From positions 62,001 through 126,000 of the IMG/VR virus record IMGVR_UViG_3300013102_000030: a DNA stretch of 64,000 nucleotides, one strand, 5' to 3'. The notes beneath the pieces were generated by a model. That model saw only the letters and a program-made list of their open reading frames with translations, searched no databases and was not told the origin of the DNA. A program made the translations under genes and the position numbers. This document shows positions 32,459 through 41,014 of the stretch, one piece after another; within the stretch, counting starts at the first letter, position 1; each line of letters begins with the position of its first letter. This stretch comes from a virus.

Positions 32459-34108
32459 ATGGCACTTTCATGGCCTGTTGACGCACCAGTCACGCAGCAG
32501 TTTGGTAGCAACCCAAACTCCATCCAGCCAAACGGGCACACGGGTGTTGACTTTGGCGTACCTGAAGGAACTGCTATCTACGCAGCAGACTCGGGTAACA
32601 TCGAATTTGAGGGATGGGCTTCCACCCTTAGCTCAGCAAACCCGTGGTGGATCGCTCCTGCCTACGCTGGTATTCTTGTCATCATCAACCACAATGACGG
32701 ATTCATGTCCGTCTACGGCCACCTTAGCAGCACTACAGTAGACAACGGACAGTTTGTCGAAAAGGGCCAGCTAATCGGATACTCAGGAACCACAGGTCTG
32801 TCAACCGGGCCTCACCTTCACTTTGAGATCTTCCAGTGGCCTCTTCAGCCATACAACGGCTACTACGGTCGTGTCAATCCAAACCTATACGTCGGCGGAT
32901 TTGCTGGCGCTCCTGAGGTTGCTGGAAACCAGCGCGTCGTTGGAGAGTATGGCGTAAAGGAACGCACGGCAGCAAGCACAGCTTCTGCTGAAGGCCGAAC
33001 CTTTGCTCACGGAGATGTCCTTACGTTCAAGGGCTTTGTCCGTGGCGAGAACGTCAACGGCAGTGACATCTGGTTCGTTGGAGGATACTCCGGAACATTC
33101 TTCCATTCCTCCGCGTTTGATGACAACGGAACCCATGACCTACAGGATCTCACTCCTGCCCCTGCTCCGGTCACTATTGGTGTGACTCAGCGCAAGGTAG
33201 GATCTGCTGTCATCCGCTACCGTAAGGATGCGAACACCAGCGCAGAGATCATTCAGGAGTTCCAGCCCGGAGATGTCCTAAACTTCTCTGCATTCAAGCG
33301 TGGGCAGGATATCAGTGGAAACAACGTCTGGTTCAAGGGTGCAATCTCCGGAGGTTATGCTTGGTCCGGTGGTTTCGAAGACCAGTCTACAACAGGTCTG
33401 CCTGAGGAAGCAACATCTGCTCCTGCTCCTGCTCCGACTCCAACGCCTGCTCCTGCTCCAGAGCCTGAGAAGTACTCCTTTGTCAAAGACTTTGACTTTG
33501 TTGAGTACATCCCAGCACAGGGAGACAAGTTCCAGTACGGAAACTTCCCGGAGAAGCCCGAGAAGGTAGTCATTCACCAGTTCGGTACAGTCGGAATCGA
33601 CACGATCAACAGTACGATCAACACCTTCACGAATCCGACAGCCCGTCAGGCATCCGCACACTTCGTTGTGTCAGGCAAGCGTATTGTTCAGATGGTCTCC
33701 CTGAAGGATCGTGCTTATCACGCAGGTAAGGGCGGCAATAACTGGGTAGGCATCGAGACCGATCCGGCACAGGATGCTGATACCACTGCGTCCACCAAGA
33801 GACTGCTTGCAGCCCTCAAGGAAAAGTACGGTTACGAGCTTGTCAAGATCCTGCACAAGGATGTTCCGGAAGCAACCACGAACTGTGGAGCTTCCATCAC
33901 ACTGTCCAAGTACAATCTGGATACTCCGGTCATCATCGTACCGGCCCCAACTCCGGACCCTACACCAGCGGACATTCCATCCACTCCGGTTGTTACTCCG
34001 GACCCAACACCTACGCCTATTCCAACCCCGGAAAAAGCGGTAGATGAGGAAGCCGTCATTGACGCATTCCTCGCTTTCCTCAAGAAGGAATACTTCCTAA
34101 AGAAGTAA
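32459..34108 (+). CDS. Endolysin: M23 peptidase + two SH3-like repeats + amidase
   Basis: 549 aa. Residues 1-140 are an M23 metallopeptidase (GHTGVDFGVPEG and GPHLHFEI, the HxxxD and HxH motifs). Residues about 160-290 hold two similar SH3b-like wall-binding repeats (each with AS/TSAEGRTFAHGDVLTFKGFVRG-like and GSDIWFVGG). After a Pro/Ala linker, residues 345-480 are an amidase-2 domain (KVVIHQFGT, SAHFVVSG, YHAGKGGNNWVGIE). The tail is Pro-rich with a final helix. No signal peptide, so release probably needs a holin, not identified. It cuts host peptidoglycan at lysis. Confidence 0.92.
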   Translation: MALSWPVDAPVTQQFGSNPNSIQPNGHTGVDFGVPEGTAIYAADSGNIEFEGWASTLSSANPWWIAPAYAGILVIINHNDGFMSVYGHLSSTTVDNGQFVEKGQLIGYSGTTGLSTGPHLHFEIFQWPLQPYNGYYGRVNPNLYVGGFAGAPEVAGNQRVVGEYGVKERTAASTASAEGRTFAHGDVLTFKGFVRGENVNGSDIWFVGGYSGTFFHSSAFDDNGTHDLQDLTPAPAPVTIGVTQRKVGSAVIRYRKDANTSAEIIQEFQPGDVLNFSAFKRGQDISGNNVWFKGAISGGYAWSGGFEDQSTTGLPEEATSAPAPAPTPTPAPAPEPEKYSFVKDFDFVEYIPAQGDKFQYGNFPEKPEKVVIHQFGTVGIDTINSTINTFTNPTARQASAHFVVSGKRIVQMVSLKDRAYHAGKGGNNWVGIETDPAQDADTTASTKRLLAALKEKYGYELVKILHKDVPEATTNCGASITLSKYNLDTPVIIVPAPTPDPTPADIPSTPVVTPDPTPTPIPTPEKAVDEEAVIDAFLAFLKKEYFLKK

Positions 34109-34122
34109 CTCGTACCACGAAG

Positions 34123-34152
34123 AGGCAGGGACGATTTGTGTCCCTGCCTTTT
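34123..34152 (+). terminator. Rho-independent terminator after the endolysin
   Basis: AGGCAGGGAC/GTCCCTGCCT (34123-34132, 34140-34149) with a 7-base loop, then TTTTCT. Confidence 0.87.
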
Positions 34153-34156
34153 CTGG

Positions 34157-34162
34157 TATAAA
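34157..34162 (+). promoter_or_regulatory. Extended -10 before the NlpC/P60-like gene
   Basis: TGGTATAAA with -10 at 34157-34162, right after the terminator. The -35 is weak. A second TAGAAT at 34210-34215 lies closer to the start. Confidence 0.45.
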
Positions 34163-34235
34163 CTGTTCATTGTCATTGCCGCTCCCCTACCAGAAAGAAA
34201 AAGGCAGCCTAGAATCCCCACGACCCATTGGACTT

Positions 34236-34895
34236 ATGAATACTCAAACAAAACTCACTGCAATTGCCTCTACTATCCTGCTCTCCGTGTGCTTGGCAGG
34301 CCCCGCAAAAGCCACAACCGAGACTGACCGAACAATCCCTCCGCTTGAAGCAGTAGACGTACCAATCTCTGCGCCCACCACATCAGCACTGACCTACGAC
34401 AAGCCAACTGTCACCACCAGTGCTGCTCCTGTTGTTCAGGAAGTCGCACCCGCAGCAGCGGTACAGAGCGCTCCAGCAGCCAAGACTGCTCCAGTAGCTC
34501 CCGCCCCTGTTCAGACCGCTCCTGTGGCCCCTAAGGCTGCTCCAGCGCCTGCTACACCGGCACCCGCAGCACCGGCAGTTCCAGCTTCCAGCAGGGGCGC
34601 TCTCCTGCTTGCATCTGCGTACTCCCAGATCGGAATCACACAGGACTGCACCGCCATGGTTGAGCACGCTCTCGCGTCCATCGGAATTATCTCCGGTGAT
34701 CTCGCCCCAGCCCAGTTCTTCCGCTTTGGCCCTGTAGTCGGGTCTCCAGAACCGGGAGACATCCTCATCTCTGCTGGTCACGTAGGAATCTACGCTGGCA
34801 ATGGACAGATGATCTCCGGTGGATTCAACGGAAGCCAGACGGTTCTACACCCCGTCAGTTACGTTGGTGCTTACTCTGCTGTACGAGTTGCGTAA
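34236..34895 (+). CDS. Secreted NlpC/P60-like peptidoglycan hydrolase
   Basis: 219 aa. Residues 1-28 form a signal peptide (basic start, hydrophobic core ASTILLSVCLAG, cleavage near AKA). An Ala/Pro-rich linker reaches about 120. The C-terminal 100 residues have Cys in QDCTAMVEHAL and His in GDILISAGHVGIYAG, the NlpC/P60 or CHAP pattern. ATG 34236 is chosen for the signal peptide; a longer frame from 34170 is possible. It may remodel the wall from outside during infection. Confidence 0.75.
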   Translation: MNTQTKLTAIASTILLSVCLAGPAKATTETDRTIPPLEAVDVPISAPTTSALTYDKPTVTTSAAPVVQEVAPAAAVQSAPAAKTAPVAPAPVQTAPVAPKAAPAPATPAPAAPAVPASSRGALLLASAYSQIGITQDCTAMVEHALASIGIISGDLAPAQFFRFGPVVGSPEPGDILISAGHVGIYAGNGQMISGGFNGSQTVLHPVSYVGAYSAVRVA

Positions 34896-34910
34896 AGTCT
34901 CTCCATAGAC

Positions 34911-34916
34911 TATAAT
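34911..34916 (+). promoter_or_regulatory. TATAAT -10 before tRNA-Met
   Basis: TATAAT at 34911-34916, ten bases before the tRNA; no convincing -35. Confidence 0.45.
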
Positions 34917-34925
34917 TGAATGGAT

Positions 34926-34996
34926 GCCTCAGGTCTCTGGCGAAGCGCGGTTCTCTCATAAGGAACTGGTAGGTGGTTCGATCCCACCCTGAGGTA
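34926..34996 (+). tRNA. tRNA-Met (CAT)
   Basis: Acceptor GCCTCAG/CTGAGGT, anticodon arm GTTCT-CTCATAA-GGAAC with anticodon CAT, T-loop TTCGATC, short D arm. CAT could be elongator Met or a lysidine-modified Ile tRNA; not resolved. Confidence 0.85.
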
Positions 34997-35022
34997 CGTA
35001 ATACTCAATGACAAAGGTATAA

Positions 35023-35742
35023 ATGACAACTCCCTTCTACGAACTGCCCCTGCTCTCCCTTGACACGGAAACGACAGGTGTTGACGTGTTCACGGATCGC
35101 GTGGTAACATGTAACATCACATATGACTACCCTGACGGTCGAGATCCCTTCATTGCTGACTGGATCATCAATCCGGGAGTTCCGATCCCGCAAGGTGCAT
35201 CGGATGTGCATGGCATCACAGACGAAATCGCTCAGAGAGATGGCGGTGACCCGTTCACGGTGCTCACCAACGTAGCACAACATCTCAAGTACTGGGGCGA
35301 TCTTGGACTTCCTTACGTTATTTACAACGCTAGTTTTGACACTACTATCCTTATGGCTGAATTTGACCGTTATGGCATTCCTCAGCCTACTGGGTGGAAT
35401 TGTGTTATTGACCCTTTGGTACTGGATAAAGGGGTAGAACCATATCGAAAGGGAAGCCGAAAGCTGATTGACACAGCGCGGCACTATGGCATAGAATTGT
35501 CGGAAGAAGACGCGCACAGCGCAAACTTTGACTCCATGGCTTCTGTCAAGATCTCACGAGCCATCGGGCGAAAGTATGAGATCGACTCCCCACTGGATGA
35601 GGTCCACGCGCAGCAAGTCATCTGGAAGGCAAAGCAGGCCAAGGGTCTACAGGACTACTTCCGGAAATCCAAGAATGATGACACCATCGTCATCAACGGA
35701 GAATGGCCGTTCCAGACAAGAGAGTTGACACCAACTTTCTAA
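35023..35742 (+). CDS. DnaQ-family 3'-5' exonuclease
   Basis: 239 aa. Exo I LSLDTETTGVD near 10 (DxE), Exo II VIYNASFDTTIL near 106, Exo III DAHSANFDSMA near 165 (HxAxxD). Family DEDDh. It may proofread for, or work beside, the phage polymerase. ATG behind AAAGG. The promoter of the following tRNA overlaps its end. Confidence 0.88.
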   Translation: MTTPFYELPLLSLDTETTGVDVFTDRVVTCNITYDYPDGRDPFIADWIINPGVPIPQGASDVHGITDEIAQRDGGDPFTVLTNVAQHLKYWGDLGLPYVIYNASFDTTILMAEFDRYGIPQPTGWNCVIDPLVLDKGVEPYRKGSRKLIDTARHYGIELSEEDAHSANFDSMASVKISRAIGRKYEIDSPLDEVHAQQVIWKAKQAKGLQDYFRKSKNDDTIVINGEWPFQTRELTPTF

Positions 35743-35754
35743 GTATGGTACAAT
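35725..35754 (+). promoter_or_regulatory. Promoter of the tRNA-Met/Asn/Ala group
   Basis: TTGACA (35725-35730), 18 bp, TACAAT (35749-35754) with TGG extension, overlapping the stop of the exonuclease gene. Confidence 0.82.
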
Positions 35755-35761
35755 AGAGTCT

Positions 35762-35842
35762 TATGGAGTAGAGAAGTTCGGTATCTCGCTGGTTTCATAA
35801 GCCAGAGGACGCATTCAAGTGGTTCAAATCCCGCCTCCGTCT
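35762..35842 (+). tRNA. Atypical tRNA-Met (CAT)
   Basis: 81 nt. Acceptor TATGGAG/CTCCGTC leaves positions 1 and 72 unpaired, as in bacterial initiators. D arm GAGA/TCTC, anticodon arm CTGGT-TTCATAA-GCCAG with CAT. The variable region is long and the T stem poor (loop TTCAAAT). It may be an initiator-like or decaying tRNA. Confidence 0.65.
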
Positions 35843-35882
35843 CTAGTAGTACGTCACCGCCTTTGACGATAAAAAGGCACCG

Positions 35883-35954
35883 ACCCGTGTAGCTCAAAGG
35901 CAGAGCGGCGCACTGTTAATGCGTAGGTTATAGGTTCGAATCCTATCATGGGTG
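35883..35954 (+). tRNA. tRNA-Asn (GTT)
   Basis: Acceptor ACCCGTG/CATGGGT, anticodon arm GCGCA-CTGTTAA-TGCGT with anticodon GTT, T-loop TTCGAAT. Confidence 0.92.
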
Positions 35955-36087
35955 CAAACGCATCACTTCCCTGCTTAGGCTGGTGAGTGGTCGGGAGTAG
36001 GTCTTGTATTGCTACGGCCAACCTACTCTAATTATGGTGCAGATTCACGTCCCTCTGTCCGAGCAATCGGTTAGGCACTGCATCGAT
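35955..36087 (+). other. Structured spacer between tRNA-Asn and tRNA-Ala
   Basis: 133 bases without a gene. GAGTAGG/CCTACTC forms a 7 bp hairpin with a 20-base loop. No Y motif, no tRNA and no ORF. Confidence 0.35.
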
Positions 36088-36160
36088 GGGGACTTAGCTC
36101 AGTTGGTAGAGCGGTTGCTTTGCAAGCAGCATGTCAGGAGTTCGATTCTCCTAGTCTCCA
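36088..36160 (+). tRNA. tRNA-Ala (TGC)
   Basis: Acceptor GGGGACT/AGTCTCC, anticodon arm GTTGC-TTTGCAA-GCAGC with anticodon TGC, T-loop TTCGATT. Confidence 0.93.
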
Positions 36161-36274
36161 CGCAATCTAATGCCGCGAGGCCGTTAAACATCCCAACAGT
36201 GTTGTGAACCAGCCACACGTCCGCCTGACGTAAAAGGCCCCTAAGCTTTGTCCCTACAATACAATGGAGTATTC

Positions 36275-36403
36275 ATGCCAGATAACGACCCCGATTACAA
36301 AACAATCGTGGAAAAGGCGCTTCACGAACTTCAACTAATGAAGGATCGAAGCTGCATCGATTATGGCAGACTCCGATGGATTCTAGAGGGACGACCAGTT
36401 TGA
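36275..36403 (+). CDS. Small hypothetical protein, 42 aa
   Basis: ATG at 36275 behind TGGAG, with a doubled TACAAT just upstream that may be a promoter. Sequence polar and helical (DYKTIVEKALHELQLMKDR, then YGRLRWILEGRPV). Short but with start signals and an in-frame stop; no family recognised. Confidence 0.55.
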   Translation: MPDNDPDYKTIVEKALHELQLMKDRSCIDYGRLRWILEGRPV

Positions 36404-36475
36404 GCGGTTAGAGGCGCGGCTGCACTCTAATCCCCTTTGTGCGAGTGCCGGAACGCACGCTCAACTTCCGGCTTT
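36404..36475 (+). other. Structured spacer before tRNA-Asp
   Basis: Hairpins TTAGAG/CTCTAA, GTGCG/CGCAC and CCGGAA/TTCCGG (the last two overlap as alternatives). No gene seen. Confidence 0.4.
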
Positions 36476-36548
36476 CCCCTCATAATATAGCGGCCTAATA
36501 TGCTCGCCTGTCTAGTGAGTTACACGGGTTCAAATCCCGTTGAGGGGA
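36476..36548 (+). tRNA. tRNA-Asp (GTC)
   Basis: Acceptor CCCCTCA/TGAGGGG, D stem ATAT/ATAT, anticodon arm CTCGC-CTGTCTA-GTGAG with anticodon GTC, T arm ACGGG-TTCAAAT-CCCGT. Confidence 0.9.
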
Positions 36549-36585
36549 CTTTTTCATGCCCAAAACAAATCAAAGTAAAGGAAAT

Positions 36586-37557
36586 ATGGAACGCCAGCTT
36601 GTCACACTTGAAACTATCTCAGAAATCAACCCCATTCCTGATGCAGACGCTATCGAAGTCGCCAAGGTTCGCGGGTGGAATGTTGTCACTAAGAAGGGCG
36701 AGTTTCAGCCCGGAGACGAAGTCCTCTACTTTGAGATCGATTCTTTCCTTCCCATTTCCGACCCTCGGTTCGCTTTCCTTGAACCACGTGGTGTCCGAGT
36801 ACAGGATGGAGTTACGGGACACGTTCTCAAAACTGTACGCCTTAGAGGCCAGTACTCTCAAGGACTTATCAAACCAGTATCTGAATTTCCTGAGGGACTT
36901 CCGGATATCGTCAAGTTTGACCCTCCCCTTCCCGCAGGTCTTGAAGGTGCAGTAGAAGGCCAGTTCCTCTACCAGTTCGCTCCCAAGACGGATGCAGAGC
37001 GTATTCAGAACCTTGGACGAGTCCTCAATGAGATCCATGAGCACGAGTGGACTGCCACTGAGAAGATCGACGGAACATCTACCACAATCGTCAACGATGG
37101 CGGAACCATCCGGATCTGCTCCCGTAACTGGGAGATCAGCCGCCCCAGCGCACGGTTCGATCTTGCCGACAAGCTGAACCTTGCGGAGATCCTTCCTGTG
37201 GATCACGCGATTCAGGGTGAGTACTTTGGTGAGAACATCCAAGGTAACCCTCTCGGGATCAAGGGCACGGACTTCAAGGCGTTCAACCTCTACCGGAAGA
37301 CCGATAATGGCCCTGTAGCTGTTCCGTTCAATGAGTGGGGCGAAGAGCTTAGCGCTCTACAGGTCCCTGTGCTTCCTCTGACGCTCCCGCAGGCCATCCA
37401 TGAGATTGTGGATCAGGCTGATGGTTTGAAGTCTGTAATCAACCCACAGCGCCTTGCAGAAGGTATTGTGTGGCAGGGACCGAAGGGCTTCCCGTTCTTG
37501 GGTAACCGTCCCGGATTCAAGGCCATCTCCAACAAGTACCTTGCCAAGCAGAAGTAG
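36586..37557 (+). CDS. RNA ligase, Rnl5/DraRnl-like
   Basis: 323 aa from ATG 36586, chosen because TAAAGGA precedes it; ATG 36556 would add 10 residues. The N-terminal about 110 residues are an OB-like domain (VTLETISEINPIPDADAIEVAKVRGW, then GDEVLYFEIDSFLP), as in Deinococcus DraRnl. The nucleotidyltransferase core has EKIDGTSTTI near 160 (motif I, Lys-x-Asp-Gly), QGEYFGENI and EGIVWQGP (motifs IIIa/IV) and FKAISNKYL (motif V). It seals nicks in RNA, plausibly cleaved tRNAs. Confidence 0.88.
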   Translation: MERQLVTLETISEINPIPDADAIEVAKVRGWNVVTKKGEFQPGDEVLYFEIDSFLPISDPRFAFLEPRGVRVQDGVTGHVLKTVRLRGQYSQGLIKPVSEFPEGLPDIVKFDPPLPAGLEGAVEGQFLYQFAPKTDAERIQNLGRVLNEIHEHEWTATEKIDGTSTTIVNDGGTIRICSRNWEISRPSARFDLADKLNLAEILPVDHAIQGEYFGENIQGNPLGIKGTDFKAFNLYRKTDNGPVAVPFNEWGEELSALQVPVLPLTLPQAIHEIVDQADGLKSVINPQRLAEGIVWQGPKGFPFLGNRPGFKAISNKYLAKQK

Positions 37558-37570
37558 AGCATGATACAAT
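37541..37570 (+). promoter_or_regulatory. Promoter of tRNA-His
   Basis: TTGCCA (37541-37546), 18 bp, TACAAT (37565-37570) with TGA extension, overlapping the ligase 3' end. Confidence 0.7.
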
Positions 37571-37576
37571 AGTATC

Positions 37577-37650
37577 GGTGGCTGTAGCTCAGTTGGTAGA
37601 GCGCTTGCTTGTGGCGCAAGATGTCGCGGGTTCGAATCCCGTCAGTCACC
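37577..37650 (+). tRNA. tRNA-His (GTG)
   Basis: Acceptor GTGGCTG/CAGTCAC plus the extra G-1 paired with C73, the His identity feature. Anticodon arm CTTGC-TTGTGGC-GCAAG with anticodon GTG, T-loop TTCGAAT. Confidence 0.93.
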
Positions 37651-37656
37651 CTCAGA

Positions 37657-37701
37657 TTGCGAAAATAGTCTAGACCTGATACAATGGTCTAGACTATTTT
37701 T
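37657..37701 (+). promoter_or_regulatory. Promoter in the loop of a perfect 15 bp terminator hairpin
   Basis: TTGCGA (37657-37662), 17 bp, TACAAT (37680-37685). The spacer is the left arm AAAATAGTCTAGACC (37662-37676), the 9-base loop holds the -10, and the right arm GGTCTAGACTATTTT (37686-37700) ends in the T run. Incoming transcripts should terminate; new RNA starts inside the right arm. Confidence 0.85.
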
Positions 37702-37722
37702 GTTCCCCGACGAAAGACAATA

Positions 37723-38742
37723 ATGACAGAAAAAATCCTCCTGACCGGTGCTGGTGGAGCAATTGGCGTTCATATGCTAGCCCACCTGATGCACAACACG
37801 GACGCTACTGTAATCGCAACCGGAAGCTTCCGTAACAAGGGGTACTACGACCGCATTACCCGAGTCTGTAGGAATCATCCGGACTGGAAAGATCGTATTG
37901 AGATTCTAGTTCACGACCTTACAGTCCCGTTCTCCACCCGTCAAGTGGAATCCCTTCAGGGCGTTGACCACATCATCAACCTTGCTTCCCTCTCGGATGT
38001 CTACGATTCCATCGAGAATCCGGTACCGTTTGTCCGCAACAACGTTGATCTTGTCCTGAATATGCTGGAACTTGCGCGTCAGATCAAGCCAAAGACTTTC
38101 ATTCAGTTCTCAACCGATGAAGTCTACGGCCCCTGTGACGTAAACTCCAACGGACACAAGGAATGGGACACCATCCTGCCGTCCAACCCGTACGCAGCCT
38201 CCAAGGCAGCGCAGGAAGCCATTGCCATCTCCTACTGGAGAAGCTATGGAGTCCCTGTCATTCTCACAAACACTATGAACAATTTCGGTGAGATGCAGGG
38301 AGTTTCCAAGTTTACTGCTATGATTCAGAAGAAGCTTCAGGAAGGCGAGAAGGTAACAGTTCACGCAGCTTCTGACGGACAGATCGGCACCCGCTACTAC
38401 TTGCACTCCCGCAACGCGTCGGATGCTGTTCTGCACATCCTGAAAAACCTACCGGCAACGCTCCACCAGCCGGGAGAAATCGACCGTCCAGACCGCTACA
38501 ATGTGGTTGGAGACAAGCAGGTTTCAAACCTTGACCTCGCTCAGACCATTGCGGATCTGATGGGCAAGGAACTGGATCACGAGCTTGTAGACTTCCACTC
38601 TGAGCAGCCCGGACACGATTTGCACTACGGACTCGATGGTGCTAAGCTCAAGGCGACAGGATGGGAATCTCCCTACTCCTTTGAAGACTCCCTCAAGAAC
38701 ACCATTGAGTGGCAAGTCCGCAATCCCGAGTGGATGAAGTAA
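37723..38742 (+). CDS. NAD-dependent sugar epimerase/dehydratase
   Basis: 339 aa, extended SDR. Rossmann motif LLTGAGGAIGVHM at 4-16, FSTDEVYG near 124, catalytic YAASK near 151. The arrangement resembles dTDP-glucose 4,6-dehydratase and UDP-sugar epimerases; substrate not assignable. With two glycosyltransferase genes downstream it may supply sugars for modifying virion or host surface. ATG behind GACGAAAG, after the promoter/terminator element. Confidence 0.87.
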   Translation: MTEKILLTGAGGAIGVHMLAHLMHNTDATVIATGSFRNKGYYDRITRVCRNHPDWKDRIEILVHDLTVPFSTRQVESLQGVDHIINLASLSDVYDSIENPVPFVRNNVDLVLNMLELARQIKPKTFIQFSTDEVYGPCDVNSNGHKEWDTILPSNPYAASKAAQEAIAISYWRSYGVPVILTNTMNNFGEMQGVSKFTAMIQKKLQEGEKVTVHAASDGQIGTRYYLHSRNASDAVLHILKNLPATLHQPGEIDRPDRYNVVGDKQVSNLDLAQTIADLMGKELDHELVDFHSEQPGHDLHYGLDGAKLKATGWESPYSFEDSLKNTIEWQVRNPEWMK

Positions 38743-38752
38743 TCTGATCGAG

Positions 38753-38782
38753 CGGTCCCAGCACCCTTCTGTGCTGGGGCCG
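38753..38782 (+). terminator. GC-rich hairpin before the rIIA-like gene
   Basis: A 12 bp stem (38753-38764 with 38771-38782, one G-T) and 6-base loop. No good T run, so termination is uncertain. Confidence 0.5.
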
Positions 38783-38814
38783 CGCCCTCTAACAAACTAA
38801 AGGAAAAAGTACAT

Positions 38815-40986
38815 TTGAAGATCGAAGTAAAAGAAGCTACAGTTCTCTCCAACGTTCCACAGGGAAACGTCACCGCAATGTCTATCTCGGTGGACGGCAT
38901 GGAACACATCATGTCCCTTCTGACCAACCTGTACAAGGACCCTGAACTCGCTGTCATCCGTGAGTACTACACAAACGCACTGGATGCTCACGTAGCAGCC
39001 GGAGTCACCGACAAGCACGTTCTGGTCACCCTCCCGTCTTGGGACTCCCCCACATACGTTGTACAGGACTTTGGCATCGGTATGTCTGAAGAAGACATCA
39101 AGAACATCTACGCACAGTACGGTGCCTCCACCAAACGCAACACCAACGATCAGGTTGGCGCTTTCGGTCTTGGATGCAAGTCCGCCCTCACCATTGCCAC
39201 TCAGTTCACCATCGTATCCGTCAAGGATGGCTGGAAGACCACCGCCCTGATTTCCAAGACGGAAACTGGTGTCAACACCATCAACATCATCAGCCGCATT
39301 GATACGTCTGAAGGTAACGGAACCACTGTCAAGATCCCTGTTCCGGATGACTACAGCTTCAACCGGAAGGCTGAGAAGTTCTTCCCGTTCTCTGCTCCGG
39401 GACTGGTCAAGGTCAACGGCAATGAACCGAAGTACGTTCTGGAAGGTCTGACAAAGGTCACCGACCCCAACGATCCAACCCGTGAAGTCTTCCTTCAGCC
39501 TGACACCTACGGAACCTCTTACCTTATCATGGGTAACGTTGGATATGCCCTGTCCGATGATGAAATCAAGTCCTCCCTTGCACGTCTGAAGCGTGAGCAC
39601 AGCCGACTCTTTCTCAACATGCCCAAGTACTTCCCAGTACCCATCGGATCTGTTGACCTTACTCCGTCCCGTGAAGGTCTGCGGTTCACTGAGAAGACCG
39701 AAGACCTTGTTGACGAACTGATCACCTTCATGCTTGACGATCTCGCCCGTATCGCACAGGAAGAGATTGACAACTCCACTAACCTAACCGAATTCTGGAA
39801 GGCTCAGGAGAAGTGGGGAAACCTGCTTGAGAAAGACAAGATGAACGTCTGGAAGGGCGAGCACGTTCCGGCATGGATCGATCTGGACAACGAAATGCGG
39901 ATCATTGAACGATCTGACTACTACGGCTCCAGCCACCAGACCACCAAGCGGTTCAACCTCAAGCGGGATTCCGAACGTATCCTTGTCACCGGCTTCTCTG
40001 CCGACCAGTACAAGCGCGTCAACTCCTACCTGACCCCCTACATGAAGGCTGTGGATCTGGACTCCGCTGTCTTCGTGATCACCGACGACACGGAACTGTT
40101 TACCAACAAGTGGATTCCATTCCTTGAAAAGGTGACAGTCGTCTCCGGTGATGATATCATTGCCAAGGGCAAGGAACAGCGCAAGAAGGATCGAGCGTCA
40201 GCTTCGTCCTCCGCAGGTCCGGTCACTCGTGAGAAGACCAAGTACCCTGTTGTCTTCCTTGACGATGAGAAGATCCGCTGGGTTCCCTCTGATGAGATCC
40301 CTGATGATACTCCGTACTTGATGCGTACCCACGTTTGGCAGAACAGTCATCTTGACAACTTCGTGAAGAACCTGTACTATTTTGATCTGAACACCGATAA
40401 GGATCTCAGCGCGGATCGAGTCAAGGCTTTTGAAGCCCTGACGAAATCTCGCACGATTATCCTGATGGGTGGCGGTCGATCAGAAACCACGCTGCTGTCT
40501 CGCGTTCCAACGACTTATCCTCTCGCGGATGATGCCAAGGCCGCAGCAGTTGATGTAAAGGCTCTGATCACTCCGGAAGTTCTGGCCCACTACTCTGTGA
40601 CCAAGAGTTCTTGGCAGCAGTTCCTTGACCGTGCTGGTCTCCGCAACAAGATCGACCGGATCAAGGACAAGAAAATCAAGGCAGTCATCATCCCTGAAGA
40701 AGCCACTCGTAAGGCTTACGACAAGGCAAAGGCTACCATCGATACACTCTCTTGGGCCATGATCAAGGGTGTTGAAATCCCGTCCATGGAACTCAACGAC
40801 ACCAAGGATTCCACCTTGGAACTGACCAAGAAGTACCCTCTGGTCGATGCCATCACCACATGGCAACTGAACGACAAGAGCCGTAACCATCTCATCACGT
40901 ACCTCAATGCTGTACACGATGAGACGGAAGCCGCGCTCGCGTCAAAGGTTCTACCGCCCATCCCGGCTGTACCTGCATCTGTCTGA
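38815..40986 (+). CDS. rIIA-like protein with GHKL ATPase domain
   Basis: 723 aa. The N-terminal 200 residues are a GHKL ATPase fold: REYYTNALDAHVAAG (E..N motif) near 46, DFGIGMSEEDI (DxGxG) near 84, GAFGLGCKSALT near 116. The rest resembles phage T4 rIIA-type proteins. The rIIB-like gene follows, as in other phages. T4 RII affects membrane integrity and exclusion by host prophages; the exact role here is unknown. Start TTG behind AAAGGAAAAA. Confidence 0.82.
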   Translation: MKIEVKEATVLSNVPQGNVTAMSISVDGMEHIMSLLTNLYKDPELAVIREYYTNALDAHVAAGVTDKHVLVTLPSWDSPTYVVQDFGIGMSEEDIKNIYAQYGASTKRNTNDQVGAFGLGCKSALTIATQFTIVSVKDGWKTTALISKTETGVNTINIISRIDTSEGNGTTVKIPVPDDYSFNRKAEKFFPFSAPGLVKVNGNEPKYVLEGLTKVTDPNDPTREVFLQPDTYGTSYLIMGNVGYALSDDEIKSSLARLKREHSRLFLNMPKYFPVPIGSVDLTPSREGLRFTEKTEDLVDELITFMLDDLARIAQEEIDNSTNLTEFWKAQEKWGNLLEKDKMNVWKGEHVPAWIDLDNEMRIIERSDYYGSSHQTTKRFNLKRDSERILVTGFSADQYKRVNSYLTPYMKAVDLDSAVFVITDDTELFTNKWIPFLEKVTVVSGDDIIAKGKEQRKKDRASASSSAGPVTREKTKYPVVFLDDEKIRWVPSDEIPDDTPYLMRTHVWQNSHLDNFVKNLYYFDLNTDKDLSADRVKAFEALTKSRTIILMGGGRSETTLLSRVPTTYPLADDAKAAAVDVKALITPEVLAHYSVTKSSWQQFLDRAGLRNKIDRIKDKKIKAVIIPEEATRKAYDKAKATIDTLSWAMIKGVEIPSMELNDTKDSTLELTKKYPLVDAITTWQLNDKSRNHLITYLNAVHDETEAALASKVLPPIPAVPASV

Positions 40987-41014
40987 ATTACAAACAACTG
41001 AAAGGCAATACTAG

